A stretch of 64,000 nucleotides of DNA. It comes from Druceiella hillmani (lineage: Eukaryota > Arthropoda > Insecta > Lepidoptera > Hepialidae). The stretch covers positions 310,001 through 374,000 of the forward strand of contig JAYKKI010000150.1 in NCBI GenBank assembly GCA_039881145.1, in the 5' to 3' direction. Of the stretch, positions 50,040 to 62,539 are shown in pieces (the first letter of the stretch is position 1; each line of letters starts with the position of its first letter). The position numbers were made by a program, and so were the translations under genes. The notes under the pieces are model-generated. The model had not been told where the DNA came from and ran no database searches. It saw nothing but the letters and a program-made list of their open reading frames with translations.

Positions 50040-51749
50040 TTGGTTTTCACACTTGATGTTTTGATAATACGAATTTAAAAACACACACAATTCAGAATGC
50101 ACAGTGTCCTCAACATGCAAGTGGTATACATTTCTTCTTGTATAACACGTCCAACTTCACAAACTGACGAAAATCAGCAACTGCCGAGCGCTTCGCGCTG
50201 CTTGTTTGTTACTTCCAATTGTTACGTAACGCGTAAACATGTTTGTGACAGGTTGCGCTCGCAGCGGTTTTACCATTATTTTCAAACACTAATTGGTTTT
50301 CACACTTATTGTTTTGATAATACGAATTTTAAAACACACAATTCATAATGCACTAATTGGTTTTCACAATTGATGTTTTGATAATACGAATTTTAAAACA
50401 CACACAATTTAGAATGCACTAATTGGTTTTCACACTTAACGTTTGGGAAACACGAATTTTAAAACACACACAATACAGAACGCACGGTGTCCTCAACATG
50501 CACATGTTATACTTTTCTCACGGAATAACATGTCCATATTCACAAACTGACGAATATCGACAACTGCCGCGCGCTTCGCACTGCTTGTTGGTGACTTCCA
50601 ATTGCCACGTGACGAGTAAACAACGAATGGAACAATATATTTGAACACTTATTAGTTTTCACACTTAACGTTTTTAAAACTCGATTTTTAAAACACACAC
50701 AATACAGAACGCACGGTGTCCTCAACATGCACGTGGTATACTTCTCTTCCGGAATAACACGTCCGTCTTCACAAACTGACGAATATCAACTGACTGCCGC
50801 TCGCTCGGCACAGCTCGTTGATTACCCCCAATTGTTACGTAACGCGTAAACATGTTTGTGACAGGTTGCGCTCGCAGCGGTTGGACCATTATTTTCAAAC
50901 ACTAATTGGTTTTCACACTTGATGTTTTGATAATACGAATTTTAAAACACACACAATTCAGAATGCACTAATTGGTTTTCACACTTGAGGTTTTGATAAT
51001 ACGAAATTTAAAACACACACAATTCAGAATGCACTGTGTCCTCAACATGCACATGTTATACTTTTCTCACGGAATAACATGTCCATATTCACAAACTGAC
51101 GAATATCGACAACTGCCGCGCGCTTCGCACTGCTTGTTGGTGACTTCCAATTGCCACGTGACGAGTAAACAACGAATGGAACAATATATTTGAACACTTA
51201 TTAGTTTTCACACTTAACGTTTTTAAAACACGAATTTTAAAACACACAATACAGAACGCACGGTGTCCTCAACATGCACGTAATATACTTTTCTCACGGA
51301 ATAACACGTCCATATTCACAAACTGACGAATATCGACAACTGCCGCGCGCTTCGCACTGCTTGTTTGTGACTTCCAGTTGCCACGTGACGAGTAAACAAC
51401 GAATGGAACAATATATTTGAACACTTATTAGTTTTCACACTTAACGTTTGGAAAACTCGATTTTTAAAACACACACAATACAGAACGCACGTTGTCCTCA
51501 ACATGCACGTGGTACACTTTTCTTCCGGAATAACACGTCCGTCTTCACAAACTGACGAATATCAACTGACTGCCGCTCGCTCGGCACAGCTCGTTGATTA
51601 CTTCCAATTGTTACGTAACGCGTAAACATGTACTTGTGACAGGTTGCGCTCGCAGCGGTTGGACCATTATTTTCAAACACTAATTGGTTTTCACACTTGA
51701 TGTTTTGATAATACGAATTTTAAAACACACACAATTCAGAATGCACTAA
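50040..51749 (+). repeat. H1710-like HOR with an A/B chimera
   Basis: Units: A 50040 (AATTTAAAAACAC, CACAGTGTCC, CTTCTTG), S1 50293, S2 50357, B 50423, C 50652, S4 50906, A/B chimera 50972, B2 51201, C 51428 (CACGTTGTCC; AC at 51632-51633), S4 51684. Confidence 0.94.
50972..51200 (+). repeat. Chimeric unit A/B
   Basis: A head with private GAAATTTAAAAC and CACTGTGTCC, then B from CATGTTATAC; switch within 51031-51051. The unbroken A with the same private changes is at 54542, exactly 3,570 bp downstream. The B part continues into the CACGTTGTCC C allele also found at 47858. It is the junction of that duplication. Confidence 0.92.
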
Positions 51750-52679
51750 TTGGTTTTCACACTTGAGGTTTTGATAATACGAATTTTAAAACACACACAA
51801 TTCAGAATGCACGGTGTCCTCAACATGCAAGTGGTATACATTTCTTCCGGTATAACACGTCCAACTTCACAAACTGACGAAAATCAGCAACTGCCGAGCG
51901 CTACGCGCTGCTTGTTTGTTACTTCCAATTGTTACGTAACGCGTAAACATGTTTGTGACAGGTTGCGCTCGTAGCGGTTTTACCATTATTTTCAAACACT
52001 AATTGTTTTTCACACTTATTGTTTTGATAATACGAATTTTAAAACACACAATTCATAATGCACTAATTGGTTTTCACACTTGATGTTTTGATAATACGAA
52101 TTTTAAAACACACACAATTTAGAATGCACTAATTGGTTTTCACACTTAACGTTTGGGAAACACGAATTTTAAAACACACACAATACAGAACGCATGGTGT
52201 CCTCAACATGCACATGTTATACTTTTCTCACGGAATAACATGTCCATATTCACAAACTGACGAATATCGACAACTGCCGCGCGCTTCGCACTGCTTGTTG
52301 GTGACTTCCAATTGCCACGTGACGAGTAAACAACGAATGGAACAATATATTTGAACACTTATTAGTTTTCACACTTAACGTTTGTAAAACTCGATTTTTA
52401 AAACACACACAATACAGAACGCACGGTGTCCTCAACATGCACGTGGTATACTTTTCTTCCGAAATAACACGTCCGTCTTCACAAACTGACGAATATCAAC
52501 TGACTGCCGCTCGCTCGGCACAGCTCGTTGATTATCCCCAATTGTTACGTAACGCGTAAACATGTTTGTGACAGGTTGCGCTCGCAGCGGTTTTACCATT
52601 ATTTTCAAACACTAATTGGTTTTCACACATGATGTTTTGATAATACGAATTTTAAAACACACAATCCATAATGCACTAA
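51750..52679 (+). repeat. H930 HOR
   Basis: Units: A 51750, S1 52003, S2 52067, B 52133, C 52362, S3 52616. Copy of 48180. Confidence 0.95.
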
Positions 52680-53609
52680 TTGGTTTTCACACTTGATGTT
52701 TTGATAATACGAATTTTAAAACACACACAATTCAGAATGCACGGTGTCCTCAACATGCAAGTGGTATACATTTCTTCCGGTATAACACGTCCAACTTCAC
52801 AAACTGACGAAAATCAGCAACTGCCGAGCGCTTCGCGCTGCTTGTTTGTTACTTCCAATTGTTACGTAACGCGTAAACATGTTTGTGACAGGTTGCGCTC
52901 GTAGCGGTTTTACCATTATTTTCAAACACTAATTGTTTTTCACACTTATTGTTTTGATAATACGAATTTTAAAACACACAATTCACAATGCAATAATTGG
53001 TTATCACACTTGATGTTTTGATAATACGAATTTTAAAACACACACAATTTAGAATGCACTAATTGGTTTTCACACTTAACGTTTGGGAAACACGAATTTT
53101 AAAACACACACAATACAGAACGCATGGTGTCCTCAACATGCACATGTTATACTTTTCTCACGGAATAACATGTCCATATTCACAAACTGACGAATATCGA
53201 CAACTGCCGCGCGCTTCGCACTGCTTGTTGGTGACTTCCAATTGCCACGTGACGAGTAAACAACGAATGGAACAATATATTTGAACACTTATTAGTTTTC
53301 ACACTTAACGTTTGTAAAACTCGATTTTTAAAACACACACAATACAGAACGCACGGTGTCCTCAACATGCACGTGGTATACTTTTCTTCCGAAATAACAC
53401 GTCCGTCTTCACAAACTGACGAATATCAACTGACTGCCGCTCGCTCGGCACAGCTCGTTGATTACCCCCAATTGTTACGTAACGCGTAAACATGTTTGTG
53501 ACAGGTTGCGCTCGCAGCGGTTTTACCATTATTTTCAAACACTAATTGGTTTTCACACATGATGTTTTGATAATACGAATTTTAAAACACACAATCCATA
53601 ATGCACTAA
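52680..53609 (+). repeat. H930 HOR
   Basis: Units: A 52680, S1 52933, S2 52997, B 53063, C 53292, S3 53546. Copy of 49110. Confidence 0.95.
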
Positions 53610-54541
53610 TTGGTTTTCACACTTGATGTTTTGATAATACGAATTTAAAAACACACACAATTCAGAATGCACAGTGTCCTCAACATGCAAGTGGTATACA
53701 TTTCTTCTTGTATAACACGTCCAACTTCACAAACTGACGAAAATCAGCAACTGCCGAGCGCTTCGCGCTGCTTGTTTGTTACTTCCAATTGTTACGTAAC
53801 GCGTAAACATGTTTGTGACAGGTTGCGCTCGCAGCGGTTTTACCATTATTTTCAAACACTAATTGGTTTTCACACTTATTGTTTTGATAATACGAATTTT
53901 AAAACACACAATTCATAATGCACTAATTGGTTTTCACAATTGATGTTTTGATAATACGAATTTTAAAACACACACAATTTAGAATGCACTAATTGGTTTT
54001 CACACTTAACGTTTGGGAAACACGAATTTTAAAACACACACAATACAGAACGCACGGTGTCCTCAACATGCACATGTTATACTTTTCTCACGGAATAACA
54101 TGTCCATATTCACAAACTGACGAATATCGACAACTGCCGCGCGCTTCGCACTGCTTGTTGGTGACTTCCAATTGCCACGTGACGAGTAAACAACGAATGG
54201 AACAATATATTTGAACACTTATTAGTTTTCACACTTAACGTTTTTAAAACTCGATTTTTAAAACACACACAATACAGAACGCACGGTGTCCTCAACATGC
54301 ACGTGGTATACTTCTCTTCCGGAATAACACGTCCGTCTTCACAAACTGACGAATATCAACTGACTGCCGCTCGCTCGGCACAGCTCGTTGATTACCCCCA
54401 ATTGTTACGTAACGCGTAAACATGTTTGTGACAGGTTGCGCTCGCAGCGGTTGGACCATTATTTTCAAACACTAATTGGTTTTCACACTTGATGTTTTGA
54501 TAATACGAATTTTAAAACACACACAATTCAGAATGCACTAA
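53610..54541 (+). repeat. H932 HOR
   Basis: Units: A 53610, S1 53863, S2 53927 (TTTTCACAATTGATG), B 53993, C 54222, S4 54476. Copy of the left part of 50040-51749. Confidence 0.95.
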
Positions 54542-55473
54542 TTGGTTTTCACACTTGAGGTTTTGATAATACGAAATTTAAAACACACACAATTCAGAAT
54601 GCACTGTGTCCTCAACATGCAAGTGGTATACATTTCTTCCGGTATAGCACGTCCAACTTCACAAACTGACGGAAATCAGCAACTGCCGAGCGCTTCGCGC
54701 TGCTTGTTTGTTACTTCCAATTGTTACGTAACGCGTAAACATGTTTGTGACAGGTTGCGCTCGCAGCGGTTTTACCATTATTTTCAAACACTAATTGGTT
54801 TTCACACTTATTGTTTTGATAATACGAATTTTAAAACACACAATTCATAATGCACTAATTGGTTTTCACACTTGATGTTTTGATAATACGAATTTTAAAA
54901 CACACACAATTTAGAATGCACTAATTGGTTTTCACACTTAACGATTGGGAAACACGAATTTTAAAACACACACAATACAGAACGCACGGTGTCCTCAACA
55001 TGCACATGTTATACTTTTTTCACGGAATAACATGTCCATATTCACAAACTGACGAATATCGACAACTGCCGCGCGCTTCGCACTGCTTGTTGGTGACTTC
55101 CAATTGCCACGTGACGAGTAAACAACGAATGGAAGCATATATTTGAACACTTATTAGTTTTCACACTTAACGTTTGGAAAACTCGATTTTTAAAACATAC
55201 ACAATACAGAACGCACGGTGTCCTCAACATGCACGTGGTATACTTTTCTTCCGGAATAACACGTCCGTCTTCACAAACTGACGAATATCAACTGACTGCC
55301 GCTCGCTCGGCACAGCTCGTTGATTACCCCCAATTGTTACGTAACGCGTAAACATGTTTGTGACAGGTTGCGCTCGCAGCGGTTGGATTATTATTTTCAA
55401 ACACTAATTGGTTTTCACACTTGATGTTTTGATAATACGAATTTTAAAACACACACAATTCAGAATGCACTAA
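54542..55473 (+). repeat. H932 HOR
   Basis: Units: A 54542 (GAAATTTAAAAC, CACTGTGTCC, TATAGCACG), S1 54795, S2 54859, B 54925 (AACGATTGGG, GGAAGCATATA), C 55154, S4 55408. The CC to TT double change is at 55388-55389. Confidence 0.95.
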
Positions 55474-56720
55474 TTGGTTTTCACACTTGAGGTTTTGATA
55501 ATACGAATTTTAAAACACACACAATTCAGAATGCACGGTGTCCTCATCATGCAAGTGGTATACATTTCTTCCGGTATAATACGTCCAACTTCACAAACTG
55601 ACGAAAATCAGCAACTGCCGCGAGCTTCGCGCTGCTTGTTTGTTACTTCCAATTGTTACGTAACGCGTAAACATGTTTGTGACAGGTTGCGCTCGCAGCG
55701 GTTTTACCATTATTTTCAAACACTAATTGGTTTTCACACTTATTGTTTTGATAATACGAATTTTAAAACACACAATTCGTATTGCACTAATTGGTTTTCA
55801 CACTTGATGTTTTGATAATACGAATTTTAAAACACACACAATTCAGAATGCACGGTGTCCTCAACATGCAAGTGGTATACATTTCTTCCGGTATAACACG
55901 TCCAACTTCACAAACTGACGAAAATCAGCAACTGCCGAGCGCTTCGCGCTGCTTGTTTGTTACTTCCAATTGTTACGTAACGCGTAAACATGTTTGTGAC
56001 AGGTTGCGCTCGTAGCGGTTTTACCATTATTTTCAAACACTAATTGTTTTTCACACTTATTGTTTTGATAATACGAATTTTAAAACACACAATTCATAAT
56101 GCAATAATTGGTTATCACACTTGATGTTTTGATAATACGAATTTTAAAACACACACAATTTAGAATGCACTAATTGGTTTTCACACTTAACGTTTGGGAA
56201 ACACGAATTTTAAAACACACACAATACAGAACGCATGGTGTCCTCAACATGCACATGTTATACTTTTCTCACGGAATAACATGTCCATATTCACAAACTG
56301 ACGAATATCGACAACTGCCGCGCGCTTCGCACTGCTTGTTGGTGACTTCCAATTGCCACGTGACGAGTAAACAACGAATGGAACAATATATTTGAACACT
56401 TATTAGTTTTCACACTTAACGTTTGTAAAACTCGATTTTTAAAACACACACAATACAGAACGCACGGTGTCCTCAACATGCACGTGGTATACTTTTCTTC
56501 CGAAATAACACGTCCGTCTTCACAAACTGACGAATATCAACTGACTGCCGCTCGCTCGGCACAGCTCGTTGATTACCCCCAATTGTTACGTAACGCGTAA
56601 ACATGTTTGTGACAGGTTGCGCTCGCAGCGGTTTTACCATTATTTTCAAACACTAATTGGTTTTCACACATGATGTTTTGATAATACGAATTTTAAAACA
56701 CACAATCCATAATGCACTAA
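55474..56720 (+). repeat. Irregular block: A-S1 followed directly by H930
   Basis: Units: A 55474 (CCTCATCATGC, CCGCGAGCTTCGCGC), S1 55727 (AATTCGTATTGCAC), A 55791, S1 56044, S2 56108, B 56174, C 56403, S3 56657. Where S2 was expected at 55791 there is an A with the same TTGATG head, so an exchange between an S2 head and an A head is likely. Confidence 0.92.
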
Positions 56721-57652
56721 TTGGTTTCCACACTTGATGTTTTGATAATACGAATTTTAAAACACACACAATTCAGAATGCACAGTGTCCTCAACATGCA
56801 AGTGGTATACATTTCTTCCGGTATAACACATCCAACTTCACAAACTGACGAAAATCAGCAATTGCCGAGCGCTTCGCGCTGCTTGTTTGTTACTTCCAAT
56901 TGTTACGTAACGCGTAAACATGTTTGTGACAGGTTGCGCTCGCAGCGGTTTTACCATTATTTTCAAATACTAATTGGTTTTCACACTTATTGTTTTGATA
57001 ATACGAATTTTAAACCACACAATTCATAATGCACTAATTGATTTTCATACTTGATGTTTTGATAATTCGAATTTTAAAACAGACACAATTTAGAATGCAC
57101 TAATTGGTTTTCACACTTAACGTTTGGGAAACACGAATTTTAAAACACACACAATACAGAACGCACGGTGTCCTCAACATGCACATGGTATACTTTTCTC
57201 ACGGAATAACATGTCCATATTCACAAACTGACGAATATCGACAACTGCCGCGCGCTTCGCACTGCTTGTTGGTGACTTCCAATTGCCACGTGACGAGTAA
57301 ACAACGAATGGAACAATATATTTGAACACTTATTAGTTTTCACACTTAACGTTTTTAAAACTCGATTTTTAAAACACACACAATACAGAACGCACGGTGT
57401 CCTCAACATGCACGTGGTATACTTTTCTTCCGGAATAACACGTCCGTCTTCACAAACTGACGAATATCAACTGACTGCCGCTCGCTCGGCACAGCTCGTT
57501 GATTACCCCCAATTGTTACGTAACGCGTAAACATGTTTGTGACAGGTTGCGCTCGCAGCGGTTTTACCATTATTTTCAAACACTAATTGGTTTTCACACT
57601 TGATGTTTTGATAATACGAATTTTAAAACACACACAATTCAGAATGCACTAA
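56721..57652 (+). repeat. H932 HOR sharing alleles with 16376
   Basis: Units: A 56721 (CACAGTGTCC, CAGCAATTGCC), S1 56974 (TTTAAACCACAC), S2 57038 (TTGATTTTCATAC), B 57104, C 57333, S4 57587. Confidence 0.95.
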
Positions 57653-58584
57653 TTGGTTTTCACACTTGAGGTTTTGATAATACGAATTTTAAAACACACA
57701 CAATTCAGAATGCACGGTGTCCTCAACATGCAAGTGGTATACATTTCTTCTTGTATAACACGTCCAACTTCACAAACTGACGAAAATCAGCAACTGCCGA
57801 GCGCTTCGCGCTGCTTGTTTGTTACTTCCAATTGTTACGTAACGCGTAAACATGTTTGTGACAGGTTGCGCTCGCAGCGGTTTTACCATTATTTTCAAAC
57901 ACTAATTGGTTTTCACACTTATTGTTTTGATAATACGAATTTTAAAACACACAATTCATAATGCACTAATTGGTTTTCACACTTGATGTTTTGATAATAC
58001 GAATTTTAAAACACACACAATTTAGAATGCACTAATTGGTTTTCACACTTAACGTTTGGGAAACACGAATTTTAAAACACACACAATACAGAACGCACGG
58101 TGTCCTCAACATGCACATGTTATACTTTTCTCACGGAATAACATGTCCATATTCACAAACTGACGAATATCGACAACTGCCGCGCGCTTCGCACTGCTTG
58201 TTGGTGACTTCCAATTGCCACGTGACGAGTAAACAACGAATGGAACAATATATTTGAACACTTATTAGTTTTCACACTTAACGTTTTTAAAACTCGATTT
58301 TTAAAACACACACAATACAGAACGCACGGTGTCCTCAACATGCACGTGGTATACTTTTCTTCCGGAATAACACGTCCGTCTTCACAAACTGACGAATATC
58401 AACTGACTGCCGCTCGCTCGGCACAGCTCGTCGATTACCCCCAATTGTTACGTAACGCGTAAACATGTTTGTGACAGGTTGCGCTCGCAGCGGTTGGACC
58501 ATTATTTTCAAACACTAATTGGTTTTCACACTTGATGTTTTGATAATACGAATTTTAAAACACACACAATTCAGAATGCACTAA
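57653..58584 (+). repeat. H932 HOR
   Basis: Units: A 57653 (CTTCTTGTATAAC), S1 57906, S2 57970, B 58036, C 58265, S4 58519. C carries CTCGTCGATTAC. Confidence 0.95.
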
Positions 58585-59516
58585 TTGGTTTTCACACTTG
58601 AGGTTTTGATAATACGAAATTTAAAACACACACAATTCAGAATGCACGGTGTCCTCAACATGCAAGTGGTATACATTTCTTCCGGTATAGCACGTCCAAC
58701 TTCACAAACTGACGGAAATCAGCAACTGCCGAGCGCTTCGCGCTGCTTGTTTGTTACTTCCAATTGTTACGTAACGCGTAAACATGTTTGTGACAGGTTG
58801 CGCTCGCAGCGGTTTTACCATTATTTTCAAACACTAATTGGTTTTCACACTTATTGTTTTGATAATACGAATTTTAAAACACACAATTCATAATGCACTG
58901 ATTGGTTTTCACACTTGATGTTTTGATAATACGAATTTTAAAACACACACAATTTAGAATGCACTAATTGGTTTTCACACTTAACGATTGGGAAACACGA
59001 ATTTTAAAACACACACAATACAGAACGCACGGTGTCCTCAACATGCACATGTTATACTTTTCTCACGGAATAACATGTCCATATTCACAAACTGACGAAT
59101 ATCGACAACTGCCGCGCGCTTCGCACTGCTTGTTGGTGACTTCCAATTGCCACGTGACGAGTAAACAACGAATGGAAGCATATATTTGAACACTTATTAG
59201 TTTTCACACTTAACGTTTGGAAAACTCGATTTTTAAAACACACACAATACAGAACGCACGGTGTCCTCAACATGCACGTGGTATACTTTTCTTCCGGAAT
59301 AACACGTCCGTCTTCACAAACTGACGAATATCAACTGACTGCCGCTCGCTCGGCACAGCTCGTTGATTACCCCCAATTGTTACGTAACGCGTAAACATGT
59401 TTGTGACAGGTTGCGCTCGCAGCGGTTGGATTATTATTTTCAAACACTAATTGGTTTTCACACTTGATGTTTTGATAATACGAATTTTAAAACACACACA
59501 ATTCAGAATGCACTAA
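58585..59516 (+). repeat. H932 HOR
   Basis: Units: A 58585 (GAAATTTAAAAC, TATAGCACG), S1 58838, S2 58902, B 58968 (AACGATTGGG, GGAAGCATATA), C 59197, S4 59451. It resembles 54542 but has the ordinary CACGGTGTCC. Confidence 0.95.
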
Positions 59517-61607
59517 TTGGTTTTCACACTTGAGGTTTTGATAATACGAATTTTAAAACACACACAATTCAGAATGCACGGTGTCCTCATCATGCAAGTG
59601 GTATACATTTCTTCCGGTATAACACGTCCAACTTCACAAACTGACGAAAATCAGCAACTGCCGCGAGCTTCGCGCTGCTTGTTTGTTACTTCCAATTGTT
59701 ACGTAACGCGTAAACATGTTTGTGACATGTTGCGCTCGCAGCGGTTTTACCATTATTTTCAAACACTAATTGGTTTTCACACTTATTGTTTTGATAATAC
59801 GAATTTTAAAACACACAATTCATAATGCACTAATTGGTTTTCACACTTGATGTTTTGATAATACGAATTTTAAAACACACACAATTTAGAATGCACTAAT
59901 TGGTTTTCACACTTAACGATTGGGAAACACGAATTTTAAAACACACACAATACAGAACGCACGGTGTCCTCAACATGCACATGTTATACTTTTCTCACGG
60001 AATAACATGTCCATATTCACAAACTGACGAATATCGACAACTGCCGCGCGCTTCGCACTGCTTGTTGGTGACTTCCAATTGCCACGTGACGAGTAAACAA
60101 CGAATGGAACAATATTGTTGAACACTTATTAGTTTTCACACTTTACGTTTAGAAAACACGAATTTTAAAACACACAATACAGAACGCACGGTGTCCTCAA
60201 CATGCACGTAATATACTTTTCTCACGGAATAACACGTCCATATTCACAAACTGACGAATATCGACAACTGCCGCGCGCTTCGCACTGCTTGTTGGTGACT
60301 TCCAATTGCCACGTGACGAGTAAACAACGAATGGAACAATATATTTGAACACTTATTAGTTTTCACACTTAACGTTTGGAAAACTCGATTTTTAAAACAC
60401 ACACAATACAGAACGCACGGTGTCCTCAACATGCACGTAGTATACTTTTCTTCCTGGATAACACGTCCGTCTTCACAAACTGACGAATATCAACTGACTG
60501 CCGCTCGCTCGGCACAGCTCGTTGATTACCCCCAATTGTTACGTAACGCGTAAACATGTTTGTGACAGGTTGCGCTCGCAGCGGTTGGACCATTATTTTC
60601 AAACACTAATTGGTTTGCACACTTGATGTTTTGATAATACGAATTTTAAAACACACACAATTCAGAATGCACTAATTGGTTTCACACTTGAGGTTTTGAT
60701 AATACGAATTTTAAAACACACACAATACAGAACGCACGGTGTCCTCAACATGCACGTCGTATACTTTTTTTCCGGAATAACACGTCCGTCTTCACAAACT
60801 GACGAATATCAACTAACTGCCGTGCGCTCGGCACAGCTCGTTGGTTACCCCCAATTGTAACGTAACGCGTAAACATGTTTGTGACAGGTTGCGCTCGCAG
60901 CGGTTTTACCATTATTTTCAAACACTAATTGGTTTTCACACTTATTGTTTTGATAATACGAATTTTAAAACACACAATTCATAATGCACTGATTGGTTTT
61001 CACACTTGATGTTTTGATAATACGAATTTTAAAACACACACAATTTAGAATGCACTAATTGGTTTTCACACTTAACGATTGGGAAACACGAATTTTAAAA
61101 CACACACAATACAGAACGCACGGTGTCCTCAACATGCACATGTTATACTTTTCTCACGGAATAACATGTCCATATTCACAAACTGACGAATATCGACAAC
61201 TGCCGCGCGCTTCGCACTGCTTGTTGGTGACTTCCAATTGCCACGTGACGAGTAAACAACGAATGGAAGCATATATTTGAACACTTATTAGTTTTCACAC
61301 TTAACGTTTGGAAAACTCGATTTTTAAAACACACACAATACAGAACGCACGGTGTCCTCAACATGCACGTGGTATACTTTTCTTCCGGAATAACACGTCC
61401 GTCTTCACAAACTGACGAATATCAACTGACTGCCGCTCGCTCGGCACAGCTCGTTGATTACCCCCAATTGTTACGTAACGCGTAAACATGTTTGTGACAG
61501 GTTGCGCTCGCAGCGGTTGGATTATTATTTTCAAACACTAATTGGTTTTCACACTTGATGTTTTGATAATACGAATTTTAAAACACACACAATTCAGAAT
61601 GCACTAA
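59517..61607 (+). repeat. Irregular 2,091-bp block with B-B2-C and a mosaic unit
   Basis: Units: A 59517, S1 59770, S2 59834, B 59900 (CAATATTGTTG), B2 60129 (CTTTACGTTTAGAAAAC), C 60356, S4 60610, mosaic 60676, S1 60929, S2 60993, B 61059, C 61288, S4 61542. B2 follows the first B directly, so the usual C-S2-B before it is missing. Confidence 0.92.
60676..60928 (+). repeat. Mosaic unit: A head, C* core, common tail
   Basis: The head is A or S4 type with one T missing (TTGGTTTCAC). The switch lies within 60709-60726. The centre (GCACGTCGTATAC, AACTAACTGCCGTGCG, CTCGTTGGTTAC) is the diverged C* allele otherwise seen only at 12172 and 14941, and its seven T before CCGG agrees with the 14941 copy. 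The tail is ordinary apart from TAACGTAA. Confidence 0.88.
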
Positions 61608-62539
61608 TTGGTTTTCACACTTGAGGTTTTGATAATACGAATTTTAAAACACACACAATTCAGAATGCACGGTGTCCTCATCATGCAAGTGGTATACATT
61701 TCTTCCGGTATAACACGTCCAACTTCACAAACTGACGAAAATCAGCAACTGCCGCGAGCTTCGCGCTGCTTGTTTGTTACTTCCAATTGTTACGTAACGC
61801 GTAAACATGTTTGTGACAGGTTGCGCTCGCAGCGGTTTTACCATTATTTTCAAACACTAATTGGTTTTCACACTTATTGTTTTGATAATACGAATTTTAA
61901 AACACACAATTCATAATGCACTAATTGGTTTTCACACTTGATGTTTTGATAATACGAATTTTAAAACACACACAATTTAGAATGCACTAATTGGTTTTCA
62001 CACTTAACGTTTGGGAAACACGAATTTTAAAACACACACAATACAGAACGCACGGTGTCCTCAACATGCGCATGTTATACTTTTCTCACGGAATAACATG
62101 TCCATATTCACAAACTGACGAATATCGACAACTGCCGCGCGCTTCGCACTGCTTGTTGGTGACTTCCAATTGCCACGTGACGAGTAAACAACGAATGGAA
62201 CAATATATTTGAACACTTATTAGTTTTCACACTTAACGTTTTTAAAACTCGATTTTTAAAACACACACAATACAGAACGCACGGTGTCCTCAACATGCAC
62301 GTGGTATACTTTTCTTCCGGAATAACACGTCCGTCTTCACAAACTGACGAATATCAACTGACTGCCGCTCGCTCGGCACAGCTCGTCGATTACCCCCAAT
62401 TGTTACGTAACGCGTAAACATGTTTGTGACAGGTTGCGCTCGCAGCGGTTGGACCATTATTTTCAAACACTAATTGGTTTTCACACTTGATGTTTTGATA
62501 ATACGAATTTTAAAACACACACAATTCAGAATGCACTAA
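61608..62539 (+). repeat. H932 HOR
   Basis: Units: A 61608 (CCTCATCATGC, CCGCGAGCTTC), S1 61861, S2 61925, B 61991 (CATGCGCATG), C 62220, S4 62474. A is the allele of 55474 and 59517. Confidence 0.95.
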
